NCBI RefSeq assembly: GCF_016862095.1
Contig: NZ_BOMH01000015.1
Coordinates: 1-64,000, forward strand
Direction of reading: 5' to 3'
DNA length: 64,000 nt
DNA from: Actinoplanes cyaneus
GTDB lineage: Bacteria > Actinomycetota > Actinomycetes > Mycobacteriales > Micromonosporaceae
Shown piece after piece: positions 17,410 to 26,464 of this stretch (positions are counted from its first letter, which is position 1; every line of letters begins with the position of its first letter). The position numbers were made by a program, and so were the translations under genes. The notes under the pieces are model-generated. The model was not told where the DNA came from, made no database searches, and worked only from the letters and a program-made list of their open reading frames with translations.

Positions 17410-19293
17410 ATGTGTGGGATCGTTGGTTACGTAGGCAATCGCCCGGCATTGAGCATCGTTCTCGATGGACTCCGCCGGCTGGAGTACCGGGGGTATGACT
17501 CCGCCGGGGTCGCCGTCATCGACGGTGGCGTGGTGCGCACCGAGAAGCGGGCCGGCAAGCTGGCCAACCTGGAGAAGGCGCTCGCCGAGCGGGCCGCGGA
17601 CGGCATCGCCGCCGGGCGCACGGCCATCGGGCACACCCGGTGGGCCACCCACGGCGGGCCGACCGACCGCAACGCCCACCCGCACCTCTCCGCCGACGGC
17701 CGGGTCGCCGTCATCCACAACGGCATCATCGAGAACTTCTCCCGGCTGCGCGCCGAGCTCGAGGCCGACGGCATCGAGTTCCGCAGCGACACCGACACCG
17801 AGTGCGCGGCGCACCTGCTCGCCGCGGAGATGCGCGCGCTGCGGGCGGCCGGCGGGCAGGACAGCCCCGCGCTGCTCGCCGAGGGCATGCGTCGCGTCGT
17901 GCGCCGGCTGGAGGGCGCGTTCACGCTGCTCGCGGTCGACGTCGAGGTGCCCGACGCGGTGGTCGCGGCCCGGCGCAACTCGCCGCTGGTGGTCGGCCGC
18001 GGCGAGGGGGAGTACTTCCTGGCCAGTGACGTCTCGGCGTTCATCGAGCACACCCGCGAGGCGGTCGAGCTGGGTCAGGACCAGGTCGTCCTGATCACGC
18101 CGGCCGGCATCGAGATCACCGACTTCGACGGCAACCCGGCCGCCGGTCAGGAGTTCCACGTCAACTGGGACCTGTCCGCCGCGGAGAAGGGTGGCTACGA
18201 GTACTTCATGCTCAAGGAGATCGCCGAGCAGCCGCAGGCCATCGCCGACACGCTGCTCGGCCGGCTCAGCGAGCGCGGCGAGATCATCCTGGACGAGGTC
18301 CGGCTCACCGACCAGGACCTGCGGGACGTGGACAAGGTGTTCATCGTGGCCTGCGGCACGTCGTTCCACGCCGGCATGGTCGCGAAGTACGCCATCGAGC
18401 ACTGGGTGCGCATCCCCTGCGAGGTGGAGCTGGCCAGCGAGTTCCGCTACCGCGACCCGATCCTGGACCGGTCCACCCTGGTCATCGTGATCAGCCAGTC
18501 CGGCGAGACCATGGACACCCTGATGGCGCTGCGGCACGCCAAGGAGCAGAAGGCCCGGGTGCTCGCCATCTGCAACTCCAACGGCTCGACCATCCCGCGC
18601 GAGTCGGACGCCGTCCTTTACACCCACGGCGGGCCGGAGATCGCCGTCGCCTCGACCAAGGCGTTCCTGACCCAGCTGGTCGCCTGTTACCTGATCGGCC
18701 TGCACCTGGCCCAGATCCGTGGCGTGATGTACGCCGACGAGGTCGCCGCCGTGGTCGAGAAGCTGCGCGCCACCCCGGACAGCCTGCGCACCCTGCTGGC
18801 CCGGATGGAGGACGTCCGCGCTCTCGGGCGGGACCTGTCGACCGCGTCCACGGTCCTGTTCATCGGCCGTCACGTCGGCTTCCCGGTGGCCCTGGAGGGC
18901 GCGCTCAAGCTCAAGGAGCTCGCCTACATGCACGCCGAGGGCTTCGCCGCCGGTGAGCTCAAGCACGGCCCGATCTCGTTGATCGACCAGGGCACCGCGG
19001 TGGTCTGCGTGGTGCCGTCGCCGGCCGGCCGCGGCGTGATGCGCGACAAGGTCGTCTCCAACATCCAGGAGGTCCGCGCCCGTGGCGCCCGGACCATCGT
19101 GATCGCCGAGGAGGGTGACGACGACGTCGCGGCCTTCGCCGACCACCTGATCATGGTGCCGCCGACGCCGACCCTGCTCGCGCCGCTGATGACGACCGTG
19201 CCGCTGCAGATCCTGGCCTGCGAGATCGCCGCGGCCCGCGGTAACGACGTGGACCAGCCCCGCAACCTGGCGAAGTCGGTCACCGTCGAGTGA
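17410..19293 (+). CDS. glmS: Glucosamine-fructose-6-phosphate aminotransferase (isomerizing)
   Basis: 627 residues. N-terminal glutamine amidotransferase (Cys2 in MCGIVGYVG becomes the N-terminal nucleophile, so the ATG at 17410 is required), with HTRWATHGGPTDRNAHPH, and two SIS isomerase domains (CGTSFHAG, ISQSGETMDT, ending RNLAKSVTVE). Makes glucosamine-6-phosphate from fructose-6-phosphate and glutamine, the first step of UDP-GlcNAc synthesis. No glmS ribozyme is visible in the short upstream region, as expected outside Firmicutes. Confidence 0.98.
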   Translation: MCGIVGYVGNRPALSIVLDGLRRLEYRGYDSAGVAVIDGGVVRTEKRAGKLANLEKALAERAADGIAAGRTAIGHTRWATHGGPTDRNAHPHLSADGRVAVIHNGIIENFSRLRAELEADGIEFRSDTDTECAAHLLAAEMRALRAAGGQDSPALLAEGMRRVVRRLEGAFTLLAVDVEVPDAVVAARRNSPLVVGRGEGEYFLASDVSAFIEHTREAVELGQDQVVLITPAGIEITDFDGNPAAGQEFHVNWDLSAAEKGGYEYFMLKEIAEQPQAIADTLLGRLSERGEIILDEVRLTDQDLRDVDKVFIVACGTSFHAGMVAKYAIEHWVRIPCEVELASEFRYRDPILDRSTLVIVISQSGETMDTLMALRHAKEQKARVLAICNSNGSTIPRESDAVLYTHGGPEIAVASTKAFLTQLVACYLIGLHLAQIRGVMYADEVAAVVEKLRATPDSLRTLLARMEDVRALGRDLSTASTVLFIGRHVGFPVALEGALKLKELAYMHAEGFAAGELKHGPISLIDQGTAVVCVVPSPAGRGVMRDKVVSNIQEVRARGARTIVIAEEGDDDVAAFADHLIMVPPTPTLLAPLMTTVPLQILACEIAAARGNDVDQPRNLAKSVTVE

Positions 19294-19310
19294 TCCGCTG
19301 AAGCCGGCCC

Positions 19311-20747
19311 TCATGGCGCCCCGCCCAGGGTGATCCGGGCGAGGGCGTCGAGGGCCGGCTTGCCCCGGTCCCAGTAACCCAGGTGGCCGGCGTCCCACTG
19401 GCTGCTGAAGACCCGCGCGCCGAACCTCTCGTCGCCCGGGTTGTGCCCGAACCACAGCTCGTCGGCCGGCCCGGTGGGCGGCGGCGCCGGCAGCAGGTGG
19501 CGGACGGCGGTCCCGGGCGAGACCGCCGTGTACTGGATCGGGTCGCTGATCGACGTCGACGCGAACACCCGGTCGGCCGGGACGGTCAGCTCCCTCACCG
19601 AGTCGGCGCCGACCCCGGGCGAGCCGACGAAGACCACCCGGTCCGCGTCCAGCGCCCCGGTCGCCGCCTTGCCGACCACCAGCGATCCGTAGCTGTGCCC
19701 GAGCACGGTCTGCGTCGCCGCCGGCCCGTCGTGGCTGGCCCGCAACCCCTCCTGGAACCGGCGCAGCCCGACGGCGCCCTCCTCGGCCTGCCGCGCCGAC
19801 CAGGCCTCCTGCAGGAAATCCGGCGCGTCGTAGCCCAGCCACACCACCGCACTGGTCGCCGTGGCCGGGCCCAGCTCGGTGGCGCGGGCCGCGACCCGCT
19901 CGGCACGGACCAGCTCGTGATCAAGCCCGGCCAGGTCGGAGGTCATCCCCGGCACATGGGTCAGCACGTTCGCGGCGCGGTCCGGGTCACCGAAGGCGAC
20001 CACCGCCGTGCCGTCATTCCCGACATCCAGGCCCAGCAGGTACGCCCGGGGCCCGCCCTCGCTCTCGAGACGCCCGGCGAGCCGGTCCAGCCCGCGCAGC
20101 TTGCCCGCGTCAGCGCCCGTGCGCAGCAGCTGGTCGCGCCGGTCCGCGAGCAGCAGCCGGTTCGCCAGATCCCGGTCGGCGACCGGAACCCCGTCCAGCC
20201 CGGCGACCGTGCCCGGCTCGTTGCCGAGCAGCCACATCCGCTCGGCCGGGGACAGCCCGTCCCACCACTGCCGGACCTGGGCCGGGGTGGCAGTGCAGTC
20301 CGGCCGTCGTCGCTCGCCCGGCGCCACCGGCAGCGCCGCCAGCTCGGCGAGCCGGGCCGTGGCGCTCGCATCGGCGGACTCGGCCACCCGCAGGGCGCCG
20401 GCCAGGTCGGGCCGGTCCAGGGCGGGCTCGGCGCCACCGGCCGCGGCACGGGCGCGGTCGAGCAGCACCCGGGCCCGGGACAGCGCGGCCGAGAGCTCGG
20501 ACAGCACTTGATCGGCTCGCCAGCAGAGCAGCCGGAACAGCACGAGCCGGCGGCGGAGCGTGCCCAGCCGGGTGACCGCGGCGTCGGCGGCCGCGCCCGA
20601 CCAGGCCGCACGCAACCGGTCGACCAGGGGACCGAACTCGCCGCAGAGCGCGCCCGTGAGCGCGGCCCAGCGGCGCCAGGCGAGGGCGGCGGCGCTCCAG
20701 CGGGCCGGATCGGTGGCGCGCAGGCGGTGGTAGGTGACGACGCTCAA
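19311..20747 (-). CDS. DUF1023 alpha/beta hydrolase
   Basis: 478 residues. The N-terminal 150 residues are helical and WXG100-like (AWRRWAALTGALCGEFG, AWSGAAADAAVTRL). The rest is a DUF1023 alpha/beta hydrolase with nucleophile motif GHSYGSLVVG, and DRVVFVGSPG. Substrate is unknown; the family often accompanies ESX-type secretion proteins. The likely start is TTG at 20747, overlapping the upstream ESX-like stop (TTGA) with GCGAGGGG upstream. The gene converges on glmS with a 17-bp gap. Confidence 0.8.
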   Translation of the reverse strand: MSVVTYHRLRATDPARWSAAALAWRRWAALTGALCGEFGPLVDRLRAAWSGAAADAAVTRLGTLRRRLVLFRLLCWRADQVLSELSAALSRARVLLDRARAAAGGAEPALDRPDLAGALRVAESADASATARLAELAALPVAPGERRRPDCTATPAQVRQWWDGLSPAERMWLLGNEPGTVAGLDGVPVADRDLANRLLLADRRDQLLRTGADAGKLRGLDRLAGRLESEGGPRAYLLGLDVGNDGTAVVAFGDPDRAANVLTHVPGMTSDLAGLDHELVRAERVAARATELGPATATSAVVWLGYDAPDFLQEAWSARQAEEGAVGLRRFQEGLRASHDGPAATQTVLGHSYGSLVVGKAATGALDADRVVFVGSPGVGADSVRELTVPADRVFASTSISDPIQYTAVSPGTAVRHLLPAPPPTGPADELWFGHNPGDERFGARVFSSQWDAGHLGYWDRGKPALDALARITLGGAP

Positions 20748-21031
20748 CGGGCCCCTCGCAGCCGCGCCGCGGCACGGGCGTCGGCATCGTCGTACCCGGC
20801 GATCGTGGTCGTGATCAGGGTGACGGTGTCGGTGAGGGCGGCACCGAGGTCGCGCAGGGCACGCACGGCGGCGTCGGTGATGGAGGCGGTGGCGTCGACG
20901 GCCGCCCAGCGCGGGCCGGGCACGGGTGACGGCGCCGCGGCGGCTGCCTCCCGCACCCGGGCCGCGGTGGCGCCGGTCGCGGTGGCGGTGTCCCGCAGTT
21001 GCTGCGTGTCGACGTCGAGGTCGGGATTCAT
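20744..21031 (-). CDS. ESX/EspC-like small helical protein
   Basis: 95 residues: MNPDLDVDTQQLRDTATATG, Ala-rich helices, a central PRWAAVDAT turn and a C-terminal YDDADARAAARL. This resembles type VII secretion targets of the EspC/WXG100 group (helical hairpin with Trp in the turn). Coupled to the DUF1023 hydrolase by overlap, so the pair probably interacts or is co-secreted. No ESX machinery gene is in the window. Confidence 0.65.
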   Translation of the reverse strand: MNPDLDVDTQQLRDTATATGATAARVREAAAAAPSPVPGPRWAAVDATASITDAAVRALRDLGAALTDTVTLITTTIAGYDDADARAAARLRGAR

Positions 21032-21173
21032 GGCGGCGAGGCTAGGCGTTCTCCCCGGGGCTCCGGGACGCCCTGTGGACAACCCCGAGGGGGTCATCCA
21101 CAGACACCCGACGGGTGGGCCCGGCCACCCCCTGCACCTCGCCTCGCTCCCACCCGATCCGCGATCCAGGGCC

Positions 21174-21179
21174 TAGGGT
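21174..21179 (+). promoter_or_regulatory. acpS -10 box (leaderless type)
   Basis: TAGGGT followed by seven nt and the GTG start; no clear -35 and no ribosome-binding site. Confidence 0.5.
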
Positions 21180-21186
21180 GTCCGTT

Positions 21187-21555
21187 GTGATCGTGTCTGT
21201 CGGCATCGACGTCGTCCTGGTGGACCGCTTCGCCCAAGCGCTGGAGCGGACGCCGCTGCTCACCGACCGGCTGTTCACCGAGGAGGAGCGGCTGACCGGC
21301 TCGGGGAACCCGCGTTCGCCGGAGTCGCTGGCCGCCCGGTTCGCCGCGAAGGAGGCGGTCGCCAAGGCCCTCGGCGCGCCGGCCGGGCTGCGCTGGCACG
21401 ATTGCGAGATCGTCACCGATCCGGACGGGCGGCCCTGGTTGACCGTTTCGGGTACGGTCGCCGCCGCCGCCTCGGAGCGCGGCATCAATCGATGGCATCT
21501 GTCGCTGTCCCACGACGGCGGCATCGCCTCCGCGATGGTCGTCGCGGAAGCCTAG
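21187..21555 (+). CDS. acpS: Holo-[acyl-carrier-protein] synthase
   Basis: 122 residues, the usual AcpS length. Transfers phosphopantetheine from CoA to a Ser of ACP. The metal ligands are the Asp of VGIDVV near the N-terminus and the Glu of [28 protein letters not shown] is the conserved C-terminal block. The GTG at 21187 is chosen because it places SVGIDVV at the N-terminus and lies seven nt from a -10 box; a GTG two codons later is possible. Confidence 0.93.
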   Translation: MIVSVGIDVVLVDRFAQALERTPLLTDRLFTEEERLTGSGNPRSPESLAARFAAKEAVAKALGAPAGLRWHDCEIVTDPDGRPWLTVSGTVAAAASERGINRWHLSLSHDGGIASAMVVAEA

Positions 21556-21575
21556 GAGGCGGAAGCCTAGGAGGA
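21546..21575 (+). repeat. 15-bp direct duplication at acpS/nnr junction
   Basis: GCGGAAGCCTAGGAG occurs twice in tandem. The first copy holds the acpS stop TAG; the second supplies AGGAGGACAGC, the ribosome-binding site of nnr. Confidence 0.85.
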
Positions 21576-21579
21576 CAGC

Positions 21580-23031
21580 ATGCGCCTTGCCTGGCGGGTC
21601 GCCGACGTACGCGCGGCGGAGAAGACGCTGATGGCGACGCTGCCGGAGGGCACGCTGATGCGGCGCGCCGCGGCCGGACTGGCCCGGCGCTGCGCGCTGC
21701 TGCTGGAGCCGACCGGCGGGGTCTACGGCTCCCGGGTGCTGCTGCTGGTCGGCAGCGGTGACAACGGTGGCGACGCGCTCTTCGCCGGGGCGGCGCTGGC
21801 TGCCCGGGGCGCCCAGGTGCGCGCGCTGCTGCTCAACCCGGACCGGGTGCACCTGGCCGGGCTCGCGGCGCTGCGCCGGGCCGGCGGGTTCACCACCGTG
21901 GACCTGCCCGCCCGTGCCGACCTCGTGGTGGACGGCATCGTCGGGATCGGCGCGTCCGGCGGCCTGCGACAGCCCGCGGCGGCGATCGTCGCGTGCCTCG
22001 GTGACCTGCGCGGGCGTACCGGGGAAAGGCCGTTGATCGTCGCGGTGGACGTGCCGAGCGGGGTGCGGGTCGACACCGGTGACGTGCCCGGCGACGCGGT
22101 GACCGCGGATGTCACAGTGACCTTCGGCTGTCTCAAACCGGCGCACCTGGTCGGCCCGGCGGCGCCTCGCTGCGGGCAGGTCGAGCTGGTCGACATCGGG
22201 CTGGGGCCGAACCTGGTCACCGACCCGGCGGTGCGCGTGGCGGACTCGCAGGACATCGCCGAATGGTGGCCGCGCCCGGGAGCGGCCTCGGACAAGTACA
22301 CGCGCGGCGTGGTCGGCCTGGCCACCGGCTCGGCGCAGTACCCGGGCGCCGCGCTGCTCTCCACCTCCGGGGCGCTGGCCGGCCCGACCGGGATGGTGCG
22401 GTACGCCGGCAGCGCGCAGGAGGAGGTCGTCCGCGCGCATCCCTCGGTGGTCGCCGCGCGGCGGGTCGCCGACGCCGGGCGGGTGCAGGCCTGGGTCTGC
22501 GGCTCCGGGCTCGGGACCGGGGCGGACGCCCGCACCGAGCTGCGCAGCGTGCTGGCCACCTCGCTGCCGGTCCTGCTGGACGCGGACGCGATCACCCTGC
22601 TGGTCGGCGGCGAGCACGCCGAGGACCTGCGCCGGGACGCGCCGCTGGTGCTGACCCCGCACGACGGCGAGTTCAAGCGGCTGGCCGGGGAGGCGCCGGG
22701 CGCCGACCGGATGGCGGCCGCGGCGCGGCTGGCCGCCTGGACGAACGCGGTGGTGCTGCTCAAGGGCGACCGGACGATCGTGGCGACGCCGGGCGGCGAG
22801 ATCTGGGCGAACCCGACCGGCAGCCCGGCGCTGGCCACCGCGGGCAGTGGGGACGTGCTGGCCGGGCTGCTCGGCTCGCTGCTGGCGGCGGGGCTGCCGG
22901 CCGTCCGGGCGGCGGTCACCGCGGCGTACGTGCACGGGCTGGCCGGCCGGCACGCGGCGGAGAACGGGCCGGTCACCGCGCCCGACATCGCCGCCGCGCT
23001 GCGTCCCGTGCTGGCCGGCCTGCTGGGGTAG
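21580..23031 (+). CDS. nnr: Bifunctional NAD(P)H-hydrate epimerase/ADP-dependent dehydratase
   Basis: 483 residues. N-terminal YjeF epimerase domain (residues 1-210; GSGDNGGDALFAGAAL, VAVDVPSGVRVDTGDV) interconverts R and S NAD(P)HX. The C-terminal ribokinase-like dehydratase (LTPHDGEFKRLAGE, LLKGDRTIVATPGG, GSGDVLAGLLGSLLA) repairs it using ADP. The ATG start has AGGAGGA. It stands between acpS and alr, the common actinobacterial order. Confidence 0.95.
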   Translation: MRLAWRVADVRAAEKTLMATLPEGTLMRRAAAGLARRCALLLEPTGGVYGSRVLLLVGSGDNGGDALFAGAALAARGAQVRALLLNPDRVHLAGLAALRRAGGFTTVDLPARADLVVDGIVGIGASGGLRQPAAAIVACLGDLRGRTGERPLIVAVDVPSGVRVDTGDVPGDAVTADVTVTFGCLKPAHLVGPAAPRCGQVELVDIGLGPNLVTDPAVRVADSQDIAEWWPRPGAASDKYTRGVVGLATGSAQYPGAALLSTSGALAGPTGMVRYAGSAQEEVVRAHPSVVAARRVADAGRVQAWVCGSGLGTGADARTELRSVLATSLPVLLDADAITLLVGGEHAEDLRRDAPLVLTPHDGEFKRLAGEAPGADRMAAAARLAAWTNAVVLLKGDRTIVATPGGEIWANPTGSPALATAGSGDVLAGLLGSLLAAGLPAVRAAVTAAYVHGLAGRHAAENGPVTAPDIAAALRPVLAGLLG

Positions 23032-23067
23032 CCACCCGGCCCGAGACGAAACTGTCGTACCCCTCAG

Positions 23068-23073
23068 TAGGGT
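23068..23073 (+). promoter_or_regulatory. alr -10 box (leaderless type)
   Basis: TAGGGT, seven nt, then the alr ATG; no ribosome-binding site in between. Confidence 0.5.
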
Positions 23074-23080
23074 GGATGGC

Positions 23081-24190
23081 ATGTGGCAGGCCGAAGTCCG
23101 CGTCGATCTGGACGCCATCCGGGACAACGTCGCGTTGCTGCGCGCCCGCACCTCCGCCGAGGTGCTGGTCGCCGTCAAGGCGGACGCCTACGGGCATGGT
23201 CTCGTCCCGGCGAGCCGCGCCGCGGTGGCCGGCGGCGCGACCTGGCTCGGGGTGGCCACCCTGGGTGAGGCGCTGGAGCTGCGCCGGGCCGGCATCGAGG
23301 CCCGCGTGCTCGCCTGGCTGCTCGCGCCCGGGCTGCCGCTGCACGAGGGTGTCGAGGCGGGCATCGATCTGAGCGCCGCCACCCCCGATCTGATCGCCGA
23401 GCTGGTCACCGCCGCGCGCACCGCCGGGCGGCCGGCCCGGGTGCACCTGAAGCTGGACACCGGGCTGGCCCGCGGGGGTGCGGTGCCGTCGGAGTGGCCG
23501 GCGCTGTTCGAGGCGGCGGCCAAGGCGCAGGCCGGCGGTGACGTCGAGGTGGTCGGCGTGTGGAGCCACTTCGCCTGCGCCGACGAGCCGGGCCACGAGT
23601 CGATCGACCGGCAGCTCGCCGCGTTCACCGCCGGGCTGGAGCTGGCCGGGCGTTACGGGCTGGCCCCGCGCTACCGGCACATCGCGAACTCGGCGGCCAC
23701 GCTGACCCGGCCGGACGCGCATTTCGACCTGGTCCGGGTCGGGATCGCGGCGTACGGGTTGTCGCCCATCGCCGGGCAGACCTACGGGCTGCGGCCCGCC
23801 ATGACCGCCCGGGCCCGGGTGACGCTGACCAAACGGGTGCCGCAGGGGCAGGGCGTCTCCTACGGGCTGACCTATCACACGGCGCGGGAGACGACCCTGG
23901 CCGTGATTCCGCTGGGCTATGGCGACGGCGTGCCACGTCATGCGTCCAGCGCCGGGCCGGTGCGGGTGGGGGAGGTCACCGCGCGGATCGCCGGGCGGGT
24001 CTGCATGGACCAGTTCGTGGTGGACGTCGGTGACGCGCCCGTCGCGGCCGGTGACGTGGTGACGCTCTTCGGCGACGGCGGTCCGAGTGCCGACGACTGG
24101 GCCGAGGCCACCGGCACGATCAACTACGAGATCGTCACGCGGTTCGGCAGCAGCCGGGTGCCGCGGGTCCATGTCGGGGAGATCGCGTGA
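23081..24190 (+). CDS. alr: Alanine racemase
   Basis: 369 residues. Fold-type III PLP enzyme converting L-Ala to D-Ala for peptidoglycan. PLP-Lys33 in VAVKADAYGHG; VWSHFACADEPGH, PLGYGDGVPRH and the C-terminal catalytic-Tyr region GRVCMDQFVVDVG are present. The ATG at 23081 gives the family N-terminus WQAEVRVDLDAIRDN; a longer upstream frame overlaps nnr and has no homology. The 3' end overlaps the hydrolase gene by GTGA. Confidence 0.97.
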   Translation: MWQAEVRVDLDAIRDNVALLRARTSAEVLVAVKADAYGHGLVPASRAAVAGGATWLGVATLGEALELRRAGIEARVLAWLLAPGLPLHEGVEAGIDLSAATPDLIAELVTAARTAGRPARVHLKLDTGLARGGAVPSEWPALFEAAAKAQAGGDVEVVGVWSHFACADEPGHESIDRQLAAFTAGLELAGRYGLAPRYRHIANSAATLTRPDAHFDLVRVGIAAYGLSPIAGQTYGLRPAMTARARVTLTKRVPQGQGVSYGLTYHTARETTLAVIPLGYGDGVPRHASSAGPVRVGEVTARIAGRVCMDQFVVDVGDAPVAAGDVVTLFGDGGPSADDWAEATGTINYEIVTRFGSSRVPRVHVGEIA

Positions 24191-25329
24191 GCCCGTCGCG
24201 AGCTGCCCGGACAGCGGGCATCGCCGGCGCCGTGGTCGGGGTGGCGGCCGCCGGGCTGGCCACCGCGTTCGCGGTGGAGCGGGTGCTGGTGCGGCGGTCG
24301 GTCAACAAGCCGGGCGATCCCTATGTGGACGAGCCGTTCGGTGATCAGCCGTTCGACGAGGGCCTGACGGTGACCGCGGCCGACGGCACCGAGCTGCACG
24401 TGGAGATCGTCGATCCGAAGCTTCCGGAGGAGCCGGCCGAGCCGCCCGCCCGGCGCTGGCTCGGCCGCAAGAAGCCGGAGAGAGCCGAGAAGGACGAGGT
24501 CAAGGTCAAGCCGACGATCGTCTTCGTCCACGGCTTCGCCCTCGACATGGGCACCTTCTACTTCCAGCGCAAGGCGCTCGCCGAGCGCGGCGATCACCGG
24601 CTGGTCTTCTACGACCAGCCCGGCCACGGTCGCTCCTCGAAACTGCAATCCGGGACGTACGACATAGCCGCGCTCGGCAGATCGCTGGCCGCGGTCTTGG
24701 ACGCGACGGTGCCGGAGGGCCACATCATCCTGGTCGGCCACTCGATGGGCGGCATGACGATCATGGCGTTCGCCGAGCAGTTCCCGGAGTGGTTCGGCAA
24801 CCGGGTGACCGGCGTCGTGCTGATGTCCACCTCGGCCGGCCTCTTCGACAAGGCGACCCTCGGCGTGAGCAACGTGGTGGCCCGGTTCAGCTCGCCGTTC
24901 TTCCCGCTCTGGGACAAGGCGGCCAAGCTGGGCGGCGGCACCATCGACCGGGCCCGGGTGGCCTCGTCGGACCTGGCCTGGCTGCTCACCCGGCGGTACG
25001 GGTTCGGCGACGCCCAGCCCAGCCCGTCCCTGGTCACGTTCGTGGAGAGCATGAACTCCAAGACCTCGGTGGAGACGCTCACCAAGTACCTGAACACCCT
25101 CTACCGGCACAGCCGCCTGCCGGCCCTCTCCGCCCTGCGCGGCGTCCCGGTCCTCGTGGTCGTCGGCACCCGGGACTACCTGACCCCGGTCACCCACTCG
25201 GAGGAGATCATCAAGGTGCTCCCCGAGGCTGAGCTGCTGAAGGTCGAGAACAGCGGGCACGTGGTGATGCTGGAGAAGGCCGACGAGGTGAACGCGGCCC
25301 TGATCCCGTTCCTGGAGAAGATCTCGTGA
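24187..25329 (+). CDS. Membrane-anchored alpha/beta hydrolase
   Basis: 380 residues. An N-terminal Ala/Gly-rich segment (TAGIAGAVVGVAAAGLATAFA) may be a signal anchor. The alpha/beta fold has FVHGFALDMGTFYFQR (oxyanion HGF), YDQPGHGRS, the nucleophile elbow GHSMGGM, an Asp in GTRDYLTP and the His in NSGHVVMLEKAD. Substrate unknown; this gene is conserved between alr and tsaE in actinobacteria. Start overlaps alr and end overlaps tsaE, both as GTGA. Confidence 0.88.
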   Translation: MSPSRAARTAGIAGAVVGVAAAGLATAFAVERVLVRRSVNKPGDPYVDEPFGDQPFDEGLTVTAADGTELHVEIVDPKLPEEPAEPPARRWLGRKKPERAEKDEVKVKPTIVFVHGFALDMGTFYFQRKALAERGDHRLVFYDQPGHGRSSKLQSGTYDIAALGRSLAAVLDATVPEGHIILVGHSMGGMTIMAFAEQFPEWFGNRVTGVVLMSTSAGLFDKATLGVSNVVARFSSPFFPLWDKAAKLGGGTIDRARVASSDLAWLLTRRYGFGDAQPSPSLVTFVESMNSKTSVETLTKYLNTLYRHSRLPALSALRGVPVLVVVGTRDYLTPVTHSEEIIKVLPEAELLKVENSGHVVMLEKADEVNAALIPFLEKIS

Positions 25330-25775
25330 AGCTGACCACCGTCGAGGAGACGCAGGCGTTCGGCCGCCGCCTCGCCGCCGTGCTGCGCCCGGGCGACCTG
25401 GTGCTGCTCGCCGGCCCGCTCGGGGCCGGCAAGACCGCGCTGGCCCAGGGCATCGGGGCGGGGCTGGGCGTGCACGGGCCGATCACCTCGCCCACGTTCG
25501 TGATCGCCCGGGTGCATCGCGGTCCGGTGCCGATGGTGCACGCGGACGCGTACCGGCTGGGGGATCGTCCCGACCCGCGCGCCGAGATCGACGACCTGGA
25601 CCTGGACGCCTCCGCCGACGAGGCGGTCACCGTGGTGGAGTGGGGCGCCGGCCTGGTCGAGCAACTGAACGACGAATACCTGCTGGTCACCATCGACCGG
25701 CTGGACGACGACACCCGAGTGATCGAACTGGTTCCGCACGGCGGCGACTGGGCCCGACGACTGGAGAGAATGTGA
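25326..25775 (+). CDS. tsaE: tRNA t6A biosynthesis ATPase TsaE
   Basis: 149 residues, normal length. P-loop ATPase with Walker A AGPLGAGKTALAQGIG, ITSPTFVIARVH and VVEWGAGLVEQL. Works with TsaB and TsaD to transfer the threonylcarbamoyl group to A37 of ANN-decoding tRNAs. Coupled by 4-bp overlaps to the hydrolase upstream and ung downstream. Confidence 0.95.
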   Translation: MKLTTVEETQAFGRRLAAVLRPGDLVLLAGPLGAGKTALAQGIGAGLGVHGPITSPTFVIARVHRGPVPMVHADAYRLGDRPDPRAEIDDLDLDASADEAVTVVEWGAGLVEQLNDEYLLVTIDRLDDDTRVIELVPHGGDWARRLERM

Positions 25776-26455
25776 ACCTGACCGAGCTGCTTCCCGGCGA
25801 GTGGCGCACCGAGCTGGCCCCCTTCCTGGACGAGAAGGCGACGGCCGCGCTGGGCGAGTTCGTCGCCGCGGAGTATGCCGAGCACACCGTCTACCCACCG
25901 GTGGAGGACCTGTTCTCGGCGTACCGGCTGTGCCTGCCGGAGCAGACCCGGGTGCTGATCCTGGGCCAGGACCCGTACCACGGCGCGGGCCAGGCGCACG
26001 GGCTGAGCTTCAGCGTGCGTGACGGCGTGCGGGTGCCGCCGTCGCTGCGCAACGTGTTCAAGGAGCTCTCCGAGGACGTGAACATCGCCCCGCCCAAGAG
26101 CGGCAACCTGAGCGGCTGGGCGCAGCAGGGCGTGCTGCTGCTCAACGCGGTGCTCACGGTTCGGGCCGGCAAGGCCGCCTCGCACGCCAACAAGGGCTGG
26201 GAGACGTTCACCGACGCGACGATCCGGGCGCTGAACGAGCGGGACGAGCGGGTCGTCTTCCTGCTCTGGGGCAACTACGCGAAGAAGAAGGCGGTCCTGG
26301 TCACGAACCCGGTGCACGCGGTGATCGAGGCCGGCCACCCGAGCCCGATGAACCCGGCCGGTTTCCTCGGCAGCCGCCCGTTCAGCGCGGCGAACAAGGC
26401 CCTCGCGGACGGTGGGCGCCCGGTCATCAACTGGGACCCGCGGGCGACCGACTAG
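25772..26455 (+). CDS. ung: Uracil-DNA glycosylase
   Basis: 227 residues. Family-1 UDG removing uracil from DNA: catalytic water-activating Asp67 in LGQDPYHG, LLLNAVLTV, LLWGNYAKKK and the leucine/His loop AGHPSPMN. The GTG at 25772 overlaps the tsaE stop and gives the usual N-terminus. Inserted between tsaE and tsaB, which are otherwise adjacent in many genomes. Confidence 0.96.
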   Translation: MNLTELLPGEWRTELAPFLDEKATAALGEFVAAEYAEHTVYPPVEDLFSAYRLCLPEQTRVLILGQDPYHGAGQAHGLSFSVRDGVRVPPSLRNVFKELSEDVNIAPPKSGNLSGWAQQGVLLLNAVLTVRAGKAASHANKGWETFTDATIRALNERDERVVFLLWGNYAKKKAVLVTNPVHAVIEAGHPSPMNPAGFLGSRPFSAANKALADGGRPVINWDPRATD

Positions 26456-26458
26456 GCT
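26453..26458 (+). promoter_or_regulatory. tsaB -10 box (leaderless type)
   Basis: TAGGCT overlaps the ung stop codon and lies six nt from the tsaB GTG; no ribosome-binding site. Confidence 0.45.
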
Positions 26459-26464
26459 CTTTCC

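Noticed and set aside
17248..19842. 864-codon minus-strand frame over glmS
   Set aside because: Antisense shadow of glmS with Gly/Arg/Asp-biased composition typical of high-GC opposite frames.
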